From NCBI GenBank assembly GCA_013398015.1, contig VZRR01012752.1, forward strand, positions 744,001 to 808,000: 64,000 nt of DNA. Reading direction: 5' to 3'. Below the pieces are notes generated by a model. That model saw only the letters and a program-made list of their open reading frames with translations, was not told the DNA's origin and did not search any database. Of this stretch, positions 43,613-57,120 are shown in pieces (the first letter of the stretch is position 1; each line of letters opens with the position of its first letter). A program made the translations under genes and the position numbers. This DNA is from Oreocharis arfaki (taxonomy: Eukaryota > Chordata > Aves > Passeriformes > Paramythiidae).

Positions 43613-46600
43613 GTTTCTATACTCACTGTAGCTAGTTTTCCTGAGTTTTATGGCCAGTGTTGAAACTGAATTTTGTAAGGCAGAGATGCCAGGGCCAAGC
43701 ACCCTCAGTTTCCCTGCCAGCGTTTTGTCACCTTGCTTCTTTCACGATGTTATCCGGCCTCTAGGAGGTGTCAGGTCACCTCTCAACACCACAGAATGTT
43801 ATTAGTTTTACAAATTTATGGAAGCTTTGATGATTTCTAGAAAATAAAATTTCCAGGAAGCACATTCCGCTTCTTTAGATGTATGTCACAATGTGTAAGC
43901 TAATGTGATCTCCAAAATTTAACAGTATTTAATAAATAATAAAATTAGGTAATTACATGTCACAAACAACTGCCCCTGCTTAACTGCAGCAACACTACAG
44001 CAGAACGGGAGATAAGCAGAACCCTGATACAAAATTCAAATTATGTCGAACATTTATAGAGTGACTATTCCCTTCTGGACAGTACCTGGACATTTAGAGA
44101 TTTGAAATTATTACTTGTATAAGTGCGTCCAAAAAAAGGTCCGTCTCTGCATACAGATAGTTTTAGAATCAGAAAGATCAATAATTGTAGGCCTCATGGA
44201 GCAGGAAGATGACTGCATCTGAAACCGTATCTAGTAAAAACAACAGCAACAACAAGCAGTGACCTGGTAACTGTGTAGGATAAAAGGAAAAGTAGGGTAT
44301 TGAAACAATATGGAACATTTCTAATGGGTCTGGTAGAAGTTGATTCCAAAGTCAAAAACAGTCGCAGAAAGAAACAAAGAAGCTCTGGAGATTTAATGTT
44401 GTCTTTGTCGATTGTTATTTTCTGTGAAAAATATATGTATGAAACATCAGACTAAAATGTGGTTACAGTTAAAGGCAAATAAACTACCAGAATATATAAA
44501 GGACAGAAAAATTAAATTAAACACAATATTTGCTATGCAAAGCAAAACCACATTGCAGGCTGTACTTGGGTTAAGTCGTGATTTATTTTCTGCTGGAAGA
44601 CTTCCATTGCTTTTGGGACAACATGCCAGTGGGAAATCAGAAGGAGTTTGAAATTTAAGCTTATACCTAATGAAGGAAGGCTAAGAAATGTTCAACGTAA
44701 TTTTCACTAGAAATGTATTCCTAGTAGTCTTATAACAGTAATATTTTTTAAATTTAAAAAAAAAAGCACCTCATTGAAGACTTACGCTGTGCATGTTTGA
44801 GGAACTACATTCCAGGAGAATATTCTGAACGAGATTATTAAGAGTCAATGAAGAATGATTTCACTGTGACTGCAGCAAGTGGGTAGAACCTGCTGACAGG
44901 CAGCTTATACTAAGCAGAAACATGGAATAGCTCGTGGCCTTGGACACTGAGTCATGTTCAAGTGTTATGATTTGAGCAGTCTTACGTGTAACAGCGGTGT
45001 GTTTGCTTACCAAATCCTATTTATAGAGGTATTTCCAACTACGTCCAGTGGGATTAAAAAATGGCCTGTTGGTTCCACAATTTTGGATACTTGGATACAG
45101 GCCAGATTCTGTGTGGATTAAGCTAATCTGTGCCAGTGTCTCACTTCAACCCAGCTGGCCTGCCAGGCTGAGGCACCCCTCTGATCTGAGGCAGGTTGTG
45201 CTTGCCCAGACACAGCCTTGCACACCATGCAGGTATGTCCAAAGCACTCAGAGATGCAGCCAAGCATGCACAGGGATTTGGAGTGTGCCGAGACACCCTG
45301 CTGTTGGTGGACAGAGGTTAGGTGAAAAGCACTCTGGAAAATGACACAACGTGATAGCTACAAGTTCAAGTGTCTAAAAATCCTAGCAATCCTTGGAATC
45401 TTTGGAGTGTGTTCAGAAGGGTTGGCTTGCTTGCCCTTCAGAAAATGGTTAAGAATCTGTCGCTTCAACACATACCCCTGGGGAGTTGCCTCCCTGCTCT
45501 CAGGCAAAGGATGCAGAAGGAGAAGAGAATTAAAAGCCTGAGGTGTTTGCTCTGTACCTGGTCTCCATTTTATGCTCCATTCCAAACTGCTGTAGAACAC
45601 TATGTCATTTTCCATATTGATAATGATATCTGACATTGTATTTGTATTGTCTTTGGAGTCACGGCCACTAAACAGCACCATTTTCTGGAATTACTATGAT
45701 TTATAGGGCAAAAATTTCTCTAAATTTTCATCTTGTCATGCACCACTGTATATGAGTGTACTTCTGGAACAAGTAGCAGATGTTCACACATTAGTGCGAT
45801 CCAATTTAGCTCAATTTTAAAATATTTTAACATTTGTGACCTCCTTTTTGCTGGCTTTGGGCTTATTACCTGTCTTGCCTTTTCTTTTTCTTGAAGAGAA
45901 CAGTAGAGATGCTGTAATACTTTGGGAGACAGATGAGGAAGCAGGAAAACACGCAGTAAAATGAAAAATGTTTGCCTCATGAACAATGCCAACAACATAA
46001 ATTTGGACAGAACAATTATTTCAGTGAAAATTTTATATAAAATAATAAAAATTGCTGGCCCAAAATCCTAGTTTCGGTGTGAAGCACTTTCAGCAAATCC
46101 TGATTACTTATGAGAGAGGATAATGTAGATAATGCAGACACTGAGAAAACAGATTATCTATGATAATGACGTGGTTTTATAAATTAACTTCTAGTTTAAA
46201 ATTTACTGCAGCTTCAAAGACTTCAGAGGCTCACTTTTCCTCAGTTGTAACTGTGAAACAATTCTGCCTTCCCATCCTCTACTGCAGCCTTCAGTCATTG
46301 CTTCTTCTTTCTTCCTGTAATCCGTATGGAGAATTTTTGCCTAGTTCTGCACTCATGGCATGGAAACACTTTTATAACTTTTTTTGCAGAAGGTTTGTTG
46401 GACAAAATTGCATAATATCATATGCAGCCTCCCATTCATGACAAGGATTGACTGGATAAAGGCTTCTCCTGCAGCCTAGGCAATAGCATTAGGCTACTCC
46501 TGGTTAGGAATATATGTCCTCCAGTTGAAATTGCTGATTTATGACAGTTAAATAAAACCATATGGCTAAGAAATGTGGACAACAGCCATCCCCAGGCCTC

Positions 46601-49350
46601 TAATGACAGAGCAAAACACAACATGAAGAGTGTCATATACATTTTTACATTGTGCTCCCATATTTGCCATTATGCTTTTCAGCCACTGAAGTAATTCTCC
46701 TCTCTCTCAGAGTGGATGGTAAAGGGAAGCCAACACATGGTATTGTTTGGCTTTAAGTCTCTGTAAGTCTTTTGACACTGTTGCGGTGAAATTTCCATAT
46801 GCAAGCAAAGGAAATGTGGAATAGAGGAAATCATCACAAAGTGTACACATGTTTGAGAGGTGATTCTCAAAGCCATTAGCCATGATTTTTCCTGAAGTAC
46901 TTGATACATTTCTATTAGGATCCCATAAATACATATACTGGGTTTGGTTAATAGCTTTCTGAAATACTAGAAAAAGAATAAAATATTTCTATAAAGTTGG
47001 TGGGTTACACCTAACTGATTCCTTCCATTGAAGGAATTAGGTACATGACTAGGCAGAAGAGTGGCAGATTAGGATTCAGAAGGTCACTAACATTTAAAAA
47101 AATTAGTAACAAATATGCTTCTCCTATTAAAAAAAAAAAAGGCAGATTCTGTGATTCATTAAAAAGTATGGAGTAATAAGACATGCAGGTAAATTATTGG
47201 TTAATTGGTTTTTAGAAAGAAAAAGTATGAGAAAACTGAGAAGGAAAAGGTTTGTTCTTTGTGGAGAGAAGGGCAAACTAGGGGGCAGCTGGAAAAGAAG
47301 GGAGAGAAGGAAGACTCGGTAACAATGCTGTAAGGATGACAACCAGTTCTACTGGCAATCCACAGGATTGGATTTAGGAAATGACTTCGTAATTCTTAGG
47401 GGAGCAAAGCCCTGCAGCAGGCTGTCTGCAGAGACCATGGAATGCATTTCATAGAGGTAGAAAAGATCTGCCTAGTCCTTCTTTAGCACAATATGCAGAC
47501 CAAAACAGATTAGTTTTCTTCTTTTATTTTCTGGACCTTGTGCCCTACAAGCAAAATTTAAGAGATAAGTATGCTAATAAGACAGTTTAAAAATCTTATG
47601 CCTGGATGAGCCAAAAGGGTTCTTTAATGTGTTTGAATTGTCCATTGTTCTAAACCCTCTGGAATTTACATGGGTATTGTAACAGACTTTCTGTCCATGC
47701 CCACCTTTAAAAGGCTGGAGACTGTGCTGCTGTCTCAGCCATACCAGTAGCACATACAAGCTGCTTCTTCTCATATTTTTTCCTCTTCGACACTCTTGCA
47801 CTTGGTACATCCTTGAGTGCAAGACTTGCTGGTGACAAAAGCATCAGAGACATGAGAAAACAGCCAAGGGCTAGAGTTAAGCCACAGGGACCACAACAGC
47901 CTGTAGTACAAGATGAAGTCAGTGTCAGGGAATGCACTTTAAGCTGGGTTGTGAAACCACCTTCTGGCTTCCTGTTCCTTTTGAGTGTAATCACAGAGCA
48001 GATCACTCAGCTCTGGGACTCAGTTTACACAGAAATGATATTGCAATTCTACACCAGCCTTTTTCACCTCCCTGTGCCATCTGTGGCTGCTAACAGCCTT
48101 TGTAGTGATGCCAGTGTTCTAGTTTGTCTCATTTCATTTATTTGTCCTCAATGGCTTTTCCTCTTGTTTGAATATCTTAGAAAGCCAATAGGAAATCTTT
48201 TTTAGTGTCAGTGTTGACAACTGCCTGTGTTGAAACTTTGTGAGGATTTCCTATTTGTAGTATTTCTCTATTTCTATTTGTATTTCTCTATTTCTATTTT
48301 ACTAGTGAATTAGCAATCCCAGTAAGTAAACTTGTATTGTGAAAGTTATGAATATGGCATGAATTAGATACATGTATTCTAAATGCATGACCCTGGTTCT
48401 TTTTGCTTAGTAGCCTTATAAAAAAATTAATAAAGCTTTGTTTTAATTGAATATTAAATGCATAAGTTGTTTCTTTTCTACTACTACTGCCATAGTATAT
48501 AGCCAACCTCAGAAGATGTTAATCTCTGATTTCTAAGATGATAATTAAATACTTCATTTCATCCAGGATTAGAAATCAGCAGGATTTGGTACTGTAATTA
48601 GATATATGTGCAAGGGTACTGAACTCTGCCAAACAACCACGGGAAAGTATATTCAGTCCCCACATTTCAGAGGAAAGCAATCTATTTTTCATTGTAAGAC
48701 AAATCAAATGTTTATTTTCCTTTCTCTCACATGAATTTTGTTGGTGGTTTTTTTTCTGCTAACTCTGAGTTCAGCCACATAAATTGTCGATTTGATATTC
48801 AGCCCAAGGGACATAAACATCTGGAGAGGGGAGTGGAAATGAATCGCCAAAAAGGAAAAGATGTTTCCTTCTCCTGCTGAAGAGAATTCCCTTTTTAGAA
48901 ATGCCTGAAGGAGGTTTACATTTGCATTCATTCCTGCCTACCCTCTCTCAGACTATGCCTGTAAATGAACTGTTTATGTCCCTGTCTTCTTAGTGTTGGG
49001 GCAGAAACCTTCACCCGAGGTGTGTGAGGAAGGTTCAGATGGCTGGAAGCTCCAAAAGAGGAAGGTAAATCAGCAAAGAAACCCTCAAAAATGGCAATTA
49101 GCAGGTAAAGTGCTTATCAATGGTAATTGATAAACAAATTTTCCTACACCAACTTGTATTCATCAGTTGATTTAAGTGGCCTACCACAAAGTAGAAACAA
49201 AGAGATTCGAAGAATTCCTTTCCTTTGTTCTTTAACCTGTGCTTCAATCACCGGTCTCATCCAGTACTGCGAGATGCTTCTACCGAAATGACCTGGCAGA
49301 AATGCTACATGTATGCAAATATCATCGTCTACCCACAAGCAGTATTTCTC
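43613..49350. other. intergenic, no gene seen
   Basis: About 5.7 kb. It contains a perfect 2 x 20-bp tandem repeat at 48260-48299. Open frames of up to about 130 residues (for example 47813-48205) show no recognised domain. Confidence 0.65.
48260..48299. repeat. perfect tandem duplication of a 20-bp unit
   Basis: GTATTTCTCTATTTCTATTT occurs twice in immediate succession. Confidence 0.9.
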
Positions 49351-50100
49351 TAAGTTTATGAAAACGGTACTACTCTAAGGACATCCCTGAAAGAAAATGA
49401 TGATATAGCATTCTGACTATGAAACCAGTAAAAGTGTTGCATCCCACTCCTTACATGGAACGGAGCATCCAAGATGGATAGATACCCATGGTCAAAAAAA
49501 AAATGGCAAAAGCCAAAAGAGTTCCAAAAGGGTTCTGAAAAAACAGGTTCACTATATTTTATTAACAAACTACACACTTGGCATGGAAATCGGTATATGC
49601 TTTGCCCTTCTCTTCTAATAGTAAGAGAAATAAAAGAATAAAAGGATAGAGGCAAGAAGCGGAGTGTGAAAGTGATCAGATAGGAGACAAAAAGATCACC
49701 AGTCCTGGGTCCAGCATCGATCCTGTTGACGGGGTCTCCAGGGTCCTGGGGACAAGTTTGCCTTGTCCTGGGGTTGCCTTTCTTGCTGTTCATATAAATG
49801 AGTGAGCATGAACAGTCTGTTCTTCTGGACCCTTCTGTGCATGGGCTGTGGGGCTTTGAGGGTCTTTTGGTGGTACTAATCCCCCTGTACCGGATTGACT
49901 TTCGCTGTACAGTTCATGCCCTCTTCTTGGCCCCACTTCTGTGCTTGCACTGTCCTTTATGTTGTGCAGTCACCATGAGCTGGAACAGGGAAGCTGGCCC
50001 CAAAAAGGTGCTGCCATACCTCTGTATAGCCCCCCTTTCCAGCCACATCCTGTTGCCCGCTTGATTGGCCATTAGTGTTTGAGGCATAGCGATGCATTAG
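49351..50100 (-). mobile_element. possible degraded LTR-type repeat
   Basis: This block changes from AT-rich to GC-richer sequence. It has a TTTATT (reverse of AATAAA) near 49558 followed by GC-richer text (GTCCAGCATCGATCCTGTTG, GGGGTCTCCAGGGTCCTGGG). Such an order is common in antisense bird LTRs. I cannot match it to a named family and see no target duplication. The frames inside (minus 49356-49793, 145 residues) have no recognisable protein. Confidence 0.25.
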
Positions 50101-51620
50101 CTCCATACTGCCCAGGTTCCTACAAGCATTCATGAATATAGCCTGTTGCCAACGATTTTTGCAGTCAGTCCAAGTCCATTGGGATGCTAGTCTATGCTGA
50201 AATCTGAGCTGTTACATTTTTTCCTGGGGTCATCTGATTAAAGCAAGCACAAATTGCAACCACATCTTCATTTGCTGTGTAGACATGGCCCTCAGAGCAG
50301 ATTAGTTTGGTCTAATTTCAGTCCTCTAATAAACACCTACCTACTGCAAAACAATTATACATCTAGAGTTAACTTTACAGATGATAAAACCTATTGAAGA
50401 TTAGCAAAGGCAGAATCTGTCTTTGGAGTAGTGCAGGGTCCAGATGGCTGGAAGGCAGCTCTGAAAAAAAGAGAGGGGGAAAGTAATAATGCTCTTCTTA
50501 AGAGAAAGAAATCATATGAACCTTCAGGGAAGGCAGGCTAATCTCTAATTTCAAAATAGATATTTCAGAGGGGTTTATGAACTACTGATTTCAGAAGACA
50601 ACTGAATCAACTGCAATGCTGATTTGCTCAAAGGAATATTACAACTTAAAATTAATTCGTGCAGTAATATTTTTACTGTAGCATCTCACTGCAAAGATAC
50701 CATGTATAAATAATCTGTTATATCATTACACTCGTGCTGCCTCAGTTACTTGTGACATTCTTTTCAATAAAGCATTACACAGTGCATGAACAATCCTCAG
50801 CAGTTTACAAGTGGGGCACGGCAGTTTTTGATTATTTTTCTTTAGTGACTCATGCTATAAAATATCTGTGTTAATATATGGTGCACCACAAAATTATCTG
50901 TGGTTTTAAAAAATATTTTAAATTTTCTCCATCTAAAGAGGTTGAAAAAGATATCTGAATATTCAATTTTTTACTAAGGCACATGATCTGTTTTGAACAT
51001 TTTATAAGGACTTGGCATGGTTGACAAAAAATTAATTTAAATAAAATGTACATTGATCTAAAAGAAAAGTAAATCAATTCAATAATGCCATGATTACTTC
51101 TATGTCACTGCTTTCTCTTGATACATCTTCAAGGCAGCCAGTTGAAAGTTTAGGGCAAAGATAATCAAGAGAGAAGAAGAGAGAGAAATGAAAAATTTTA
51201 CTAACTTGTCCTTACATAAGGGTGCCATAAATTAGAAGAGAAAGCTAGAGAATTTGAGACTAAATATACAGAGAGATTACCACTCCACCCTCTCGAACTG
51301 TGCTGTGCTTTAGATTGCAGAAATAGGAAGAGAGGAAGGTACATTGCTCTCTCAACCTAACCACAGCCGTGTCTCAGCTCAATAGGATTAGGCTATTTCC
51401 TGACTGTCTCTTGGGGAATTTTGAGGTGTTTTATGGCTGAATACCTGACTTAGGGCTGTGCCTAACAGATATGTGCTTGCCTTGAACTAATAAAGAATAA
51501 TTTTTTCCATTTAGTAGCTCCAGACCGTTGCTCTGGCCGTCTGGCAACTATTCCTGTACATATTTAACATTCTATTTTCTTGATTTTATGAAAGGAACTA
51601 TTTGCATAGTATATTTCAAA
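50101..51620. other. intergenic, no gene seen
   Basis: About 1.5 kb of AT-rich sequence. Nothing recognised. Confidence 0.65.
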
Positions 51621-51787
51621 GTACAAATATTTTAATGTGCAAATAGTATTTCAAAAAGTATTTCAAAAGCTCATGGGTAAAGAAAAACACCGTTGAAGTG
51701 TTCAAGGTTTTACAGACAGATTTTTTTTTTTAAACTCTCATATTTATTTCCACAGACTACAGTTCCTCAACATGATGAAGACCTCAT
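51621..51787 (+). repeat. diverged tandem duplicate, copy 1
   Basis: The words AATATTTTAATGTGCAAATA, GTATTTCAAAAGCTCATGGG, GAAGTGTTCAAGGTTTTACAGA, a T/A run and CTACAGTTCCTCAACATGAT recur in the same order about 200 bp downstream. This is an old local duplication. The unit is not a recognised element. Confidence 0.75.
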
Positions 51788-51824
51788 AGATTTCAGATAT
51801 ACAGTATGCCAGCAATAAGGAAGG

Positions 51825-51980
51825 ACACAAATTTTAATGTACAAATAGTATTTTGAAAGCTCATGGGTGGATTAAAAACTGCCAGAGAACTGTTCAATAT
51901 GGTAGAATTTGCAAAAAAGATTTTTTAAATACCGTATTTATTCTTATGGAGTACAGTAACATCAGGTTCTCCGAAATTAT
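51825..51980 (+). repeat. diverged tandem duplicate, copy 2
   Basis: ACAAATTTTAATGTACAAATA, GTATTTTGAAAGCTCATGGG, GAACTGTTCAATATGG, GATTTTTTAAAT and GTACAGTAACATCAGGTTCT parallel copy 1 with many substitutions and indels. Confidence 0.75.
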
Positions 51981-54900
51981 TAAGACCAATTATTATGGTA
52001 GGTACTGAAGAATATATTCAGATGCTGTCAGAGAAATCAGCCAATCAGAAGTAAAGTAACAGTGCAGGACTGTAGAAATGCTGCCTGGAAGAGGTCTGTA
52101 GACATGACACAATCCAATCTCCTGCTTAGAGTGGAATCATGGCTAACACAATACCAGTCAGGGTTTTGTACAAATTCTTGGAAATATCCAATAACAGCGA
52201 TGCTACAGCCCTCCTGAAATAAAAATTTTTCTTTATGTTTAATCTGAATTTCACGTGTTGCAACTATCACCATTGTACCTTACTCAAGATAATAAATGAA
52301 GTAATTGACACTACCACAAATGAATCTTCACAGCCTCCTCTCTACATACGGAGCAAACTTCCTTCACTGAGTGCTGATTGCAATGTGGCAAAGCATATTT
52401 TCTTGAAACCAGATTTCTGCTGGAAGATATTCCAAGTCTCACTGGAGAATATCAAAATTTCTAAAAATGAGAGCTGAAGTTGAAAGATGAAATAGTGAAC
52501 TCAATGATCCTTATAGTTCCCTTCAGTTTTGAGATATTCTGTATAGAGATGGCTCTGCCTGTGAATGCCCATCTCCTTTTCGTTAGATGCTTTGAGCTTA
52601 TATTTTTGGGGGTTTTTTTGCAGCAGAGTATAAGTGGTGGACACTTTTCCAGCACCCACACAATGCATCAAGAAACTGAGCTCAGGATTAGAAAATTTAT
52701 GTATCCAGCAAGCCTTCCTTACTGTTCTACTTCCTTAGTGTTCTACTAATCACTGTCATACCATATTTACAAGTATACAGCTCCAGCCCACTAATACTAG
52801 CAAGAATGAAGGGCCACAAGTCAGAGAGGAGGTTTCGCCTTTAGATTCAGGTTATAGATGCAAGTTTGGCCTTCTAAACATTAGCTATGAAATTTAGGCT
52901 CCTCTTAACTTCATTGCAGTTGTTTTGAAGAGGTTGTCCACCGCTGGCAAGCTCTCAGTGCACTCAATGGAGACTACTGACTGAATCGTGGAAACAGAGG
53001 TTTCCAGGCCATGGCAGGTGGCACTGTATCCTGGCAGGCCCTTCCAGGCAGACATTCTTCTCCCTTCCTAAGAGCCAGAGCCTGAGTAACACCTCCACTG
53101 AACAGCAGTACCTGCCTTATTGCTGCCAGGTTCCTCCTCCCTCTCCCTCCTCCCTCACTCGTGTGCCCTGCAGCTGCTTCTGTATTGCTGCAATGGCCTT
53201 TGCAGCTGCTCAGTGACTCAGTCTGGGAAAAGGACCCAGGTTAAAAACAATAACTTGGGAGCTTTTTTGTCAGATTATTCTTAATCCAGCCCCTGGATTA
53301 TATGGACAGTGAGAACTGAACTCCAGCAGCACACCATGGACACAGCCCCCATTAGGTTTCGTTTTATACAAAGTGCTGCTCCCTCACGGAACTGCCATCA
53401 GCAGACACTGCCTAGAAACTATATGGATTTATTCCGCTTCTTCTCTCAGAGAGCATCATGACTGTCAACAATTTTTCTATCACTTAAATCTCTTGGCTGA
53501 CTTCTTACAAACATTCATTAGTCTGAGTTGTAACTCCCTCATAAAACCTCAAAGAATCTGAGACAATTTCCTGAGAGAAGGAGCAAAAAGTAAATGCAAC
53601 GCAGTACCCAACTTTGAGAACTTATTGGGCTGAAAAGCACACTGCAAATTTTTACCCAATTTAGTATTAAACACGGAAAAAAATGAAAATTAAAAAAAAA
53701 AAACCTTGACTTTTTCATTGCATGTTAAAGGAATTTAAATTGTTGTTTAAATTTAGCTTCCTACCAGCTTGCTCACCATACAAGGGCTTGAGGTCTCCCC
53801 AGTTCTGTGAACTGTAAGGCTAAATTTGGTTCTGGGCCCATTGAAGCAACTGGCAAAGCACCAAATGACAGAGATTTTAGCACAGAGACTCTGGAAAAGA
53901 GTTGAGGTTAGTTTGCCACAGCTCCCAAATAGATTTTTGCACTTGAAGAGGTCCCAAAATCTTCTTTATGAATGTTGCTTAAAGAAGTAGTAAATTTCCA
54001 ATCCAAAAAGACGGAAAGACCAAAATAACTTATTTTTCCTGTATGTGTCAAACACAGGATAAATAAATGTTGAGTGTTTACCAGTTTGTAGCTTTAGACC
54101 TTAAGAGAGGTTGGTTCCCATGCCATATCTGAGATATAAGAACAAAGTTTCCAGCAAAACAGAATACTTCAGGTATTGCAGTACCGATATGAGTTCAAAA
54201 GCTCCTAAAAAAGAAAATTGATTTATTTCAGTCCATGCCTGCTTGTGTACTCACACCGCAAAGAATCAAGAAAGTATACATAAAAAGAAACTAAGTTAAA
54301 CTAGAAAAGGGCAACCTTCAGTGAATATTATTTAAAACCAGCAACTGATCATATCAGCTTTGCAGAGACATAACGCATCCTACTTGTATCTATGTCTCAT
54401 TCACTGCCACACAAAAGACAACAAAACAAGACTTTCTCAAACTTAGAATTCAATATTTACCACCCATGTTAAGTTTATAAATGTGTATGTATGACATGCT
54501 TTGAGTTATCTAGATCCTGGGATAATATTAGTTGGAATACTTTCATTGCAGTCAGCAGGACAGTGCAATTTACAGCGAACAACCTCCGATTTGCAGCACC
54601 TTTATGCAGTTCCGATGTCTGGGATTCTAACTGTCTACTTGGATGCCAATTTAAATAACTTATTTTATTCTTTGTTTTCTCAGAATTCACAGGAAAACAC
54701 ACTTTGCCTGCTTACAGAAAATAGGAGTTGGAACTTTATTCCATTGCAAGTGTAAAGGCCTTTCAGTTTACAAATCAATAAAAAATTAAAATTGCTACTT
54801 CCAGAGCAGTAAATAGAGCATAATCAGCAATCCCTGACATTGATACTACTCCAGTGGTATGGAATCACAACTGAACAGATTGCTAAGGTTGCCCCAAATA

Positions 54901-56339
54901 GGAAAAAGTCTCCAGACCCATGCTGCTTCTTAAATCACGAGTTTTGGATTACCTGGGTGGCTTGGGCTGACCTAAGCCAAAAGCCCTACAGGAAGCATTG
55001 TAATGGCAGAGTGTGACAAGCACGTATGTCCCACGTGCCTCAGTAGTGTTTATTTGCCAGATTACAGATTTCCAGTGCTTATTCAACAAATTTTGATAAA
55101 ATCTGTGGATTTAAAAAAAAAAAAGGATAGTTTTGTGTTTTAATGAATGTTGTTGAAATGTCAAAAACAAACATTTTTCCACAGACTGAAGTCAAAATTC
55201 CTTCACTTCCATAATGTTCTTTTTAGCAGTGAGGAAAACAATATTCATAGCACCTCGTAGACTGAAAGTTCAGAGACATATTTTGCACAGTACATGCCCA
55301 TGCTGGATCTGCAAAATCTTAGATCTGCAGATGTTGGGGAAAAGGTTTAAAAATTTAAAATTTCATTCCAATGAAGAAGAAGAAGAAAATAATCTTGAAA
55401 ATAGAAAGTGATAGATGAATCGGCATCAGTATTTGCAAGATTGTCTGGGTTAGTTAAATGTGAGATTTCAAAAGCAGTGTTGTGTTTCTATCTTTCCTAC
55501 GAAGAATTAAAATAGATCAATGCCTTATACTGTTACTTTAAAGGTTACTCAAACACTGTTTTATAAAGAAAATATTGAAGCAGCTCCAGTGCACTCTAAT
55601 AATTGTGATTATTTTTAGCCCCCTTTCCCGTTCAGAAGCTGAGTCTTCTGGGTATTTTTAAAAAACACCATCTTCCTCACATTTCTTTTTTTTAATTCAA
55701 AAATTCAGAAATATGTCTTCCCAAACCCAACATTAACTTATAAATGTTTTCATAGATTTGTGTAAGCTTGCAGCTCCTCAGATAACACTCTGCTAATTCC
55801 CTAATCATTATCAGACCTATTCCAGTACTGACTTTTTCAAGATCGATAGGAAAAAAATATGAAAACGATTATTCAGGAAAAGATTTAGCGAAAGCCTGGA
55901 AAGGATTACAGAAATTCCATTTTCTCACTAGTGGATGACTTCAGTTTTAGGAAATGGTTTTTGAACTTTGATACAGCAGATTAATGTAAGTCTGCACCAA
56001 AATCTGAGGAAGTTTCGGGGTCAGAAGGCATGGCAAAATGCTCTAAACTGAGGCTGAATTCAGTCTTGTGGAGCAACATGCAGTGGTGTTGCTCAGGACC
56101 TTTCAGGAATCTGTAAAGTGTCACCTTGTGACAAGACAGTTGTTGCCCCCTTTTATTCGCGTTAGAAGGCTGTCACAGAACCTCCTCCTTCTGGAGGCAA
56201 AATCTCTTCTGTTTTCCAGCCTGTCCTAATTCACACCCTGACAATCCTCACTTACACTGACATGGTCCATTCAACTCGTGCAGTTCTGCCCCACCTTCGT
56301 TTGTGAGAACAGCTCTGTCCCATTCCTGCCTTTTTTCTC
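51981..56339. other. intergenic, no gene seen
   Basis: About 4.4 kb. A moderately GC-richer patch lies at 52930-53220. No transposon, RNA or coding exon was recognised. Confidence 0.6.
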
Positions 56340-57120
56340 TCATGTAAGCCAAGCTTCTTTTGCCTGCTCCCTGCACAGGCTGTCCATGTCTTCAGCAACT
56401 CTAGTGGCCCTTTGCTAAACCATTATAATTTGACCCTATTTACTTTAAAAGACATTAACCAGACCTGAGCATAGGACGTGTAATATGACCTTCTTAATGC
56501 TTCACAGTACATGACATTAATACTCTGCTTCATGTATGTTATGTGATACATGACTAAGTCAGAAGCTGCGTGTTGCTGGTGGATCATTGCACATTTGAAC
56601 CCGTTACTGTACGAAATGGGTACAAATAAGTGTCTGATAAGTGTCAAAGACCCACACAGGAAATCTTGTTACTGGTTTCTGTGCATGTGGGCTTTCATTT
56701 TCGCCACGGCTTCTTTCCAGATGTTGCAGTTTCAACATCCTCTCAATGAATACTTTTACAAGGAATATGTCTCCTGCATATAAGTGTTCTAACATTTGTT
56801 TGCCAATGGAAACACTGAAAGGTGAGCCATAAGAAAGTGTCCTTGAAACCTCAAAATGCTCTTCTGTTCAGCCAGCTCATCACCTACCCCAAAATTCCTG
56901 TGCTTATCCACATAATTTCCACCTAACTAGCAATTTTTCAAGAAACACCCTATCTAATGTGTTGAAGAAATCCAGACAGATAAAATCTATTACATTTTCT
57001 TGCCTAGCAAATAAGCTCTCATATCAGAGAAAGTTGTCAAATTAGTCTGGCACATACAACTCTGGTAAATCTGCATTGCTCTTTATGACATTCCCTTTTA
57101 ACATCCATGTTTTAATTACT
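56340..57120 (-). mobile_element. ancient CR1/L3-like LINE remnant, minus strand
   Basis: Several short stretches follow the order of antisense CR1. First comes GTCTTCAGCAACTCTAGTGGCCC, then CCAGACCTGAGCATAGGACG with CACAGTACATGACATTAATA. Further on are TGTTGAAGAAATCCAGACAG with ATAAAATCTATTACATTTTC, and a CTGGTAAATCTGCATTGC word. Divergence is high and the ends are vague. This is inferred from word order only. Confidence 0.5.

Noticed and set aside
49356..49793. 145-residue minus-strand open frame
   Set aside because: No motif recognised, and it spans a low-complexity A-run and a suspected repeat. Considered chance.
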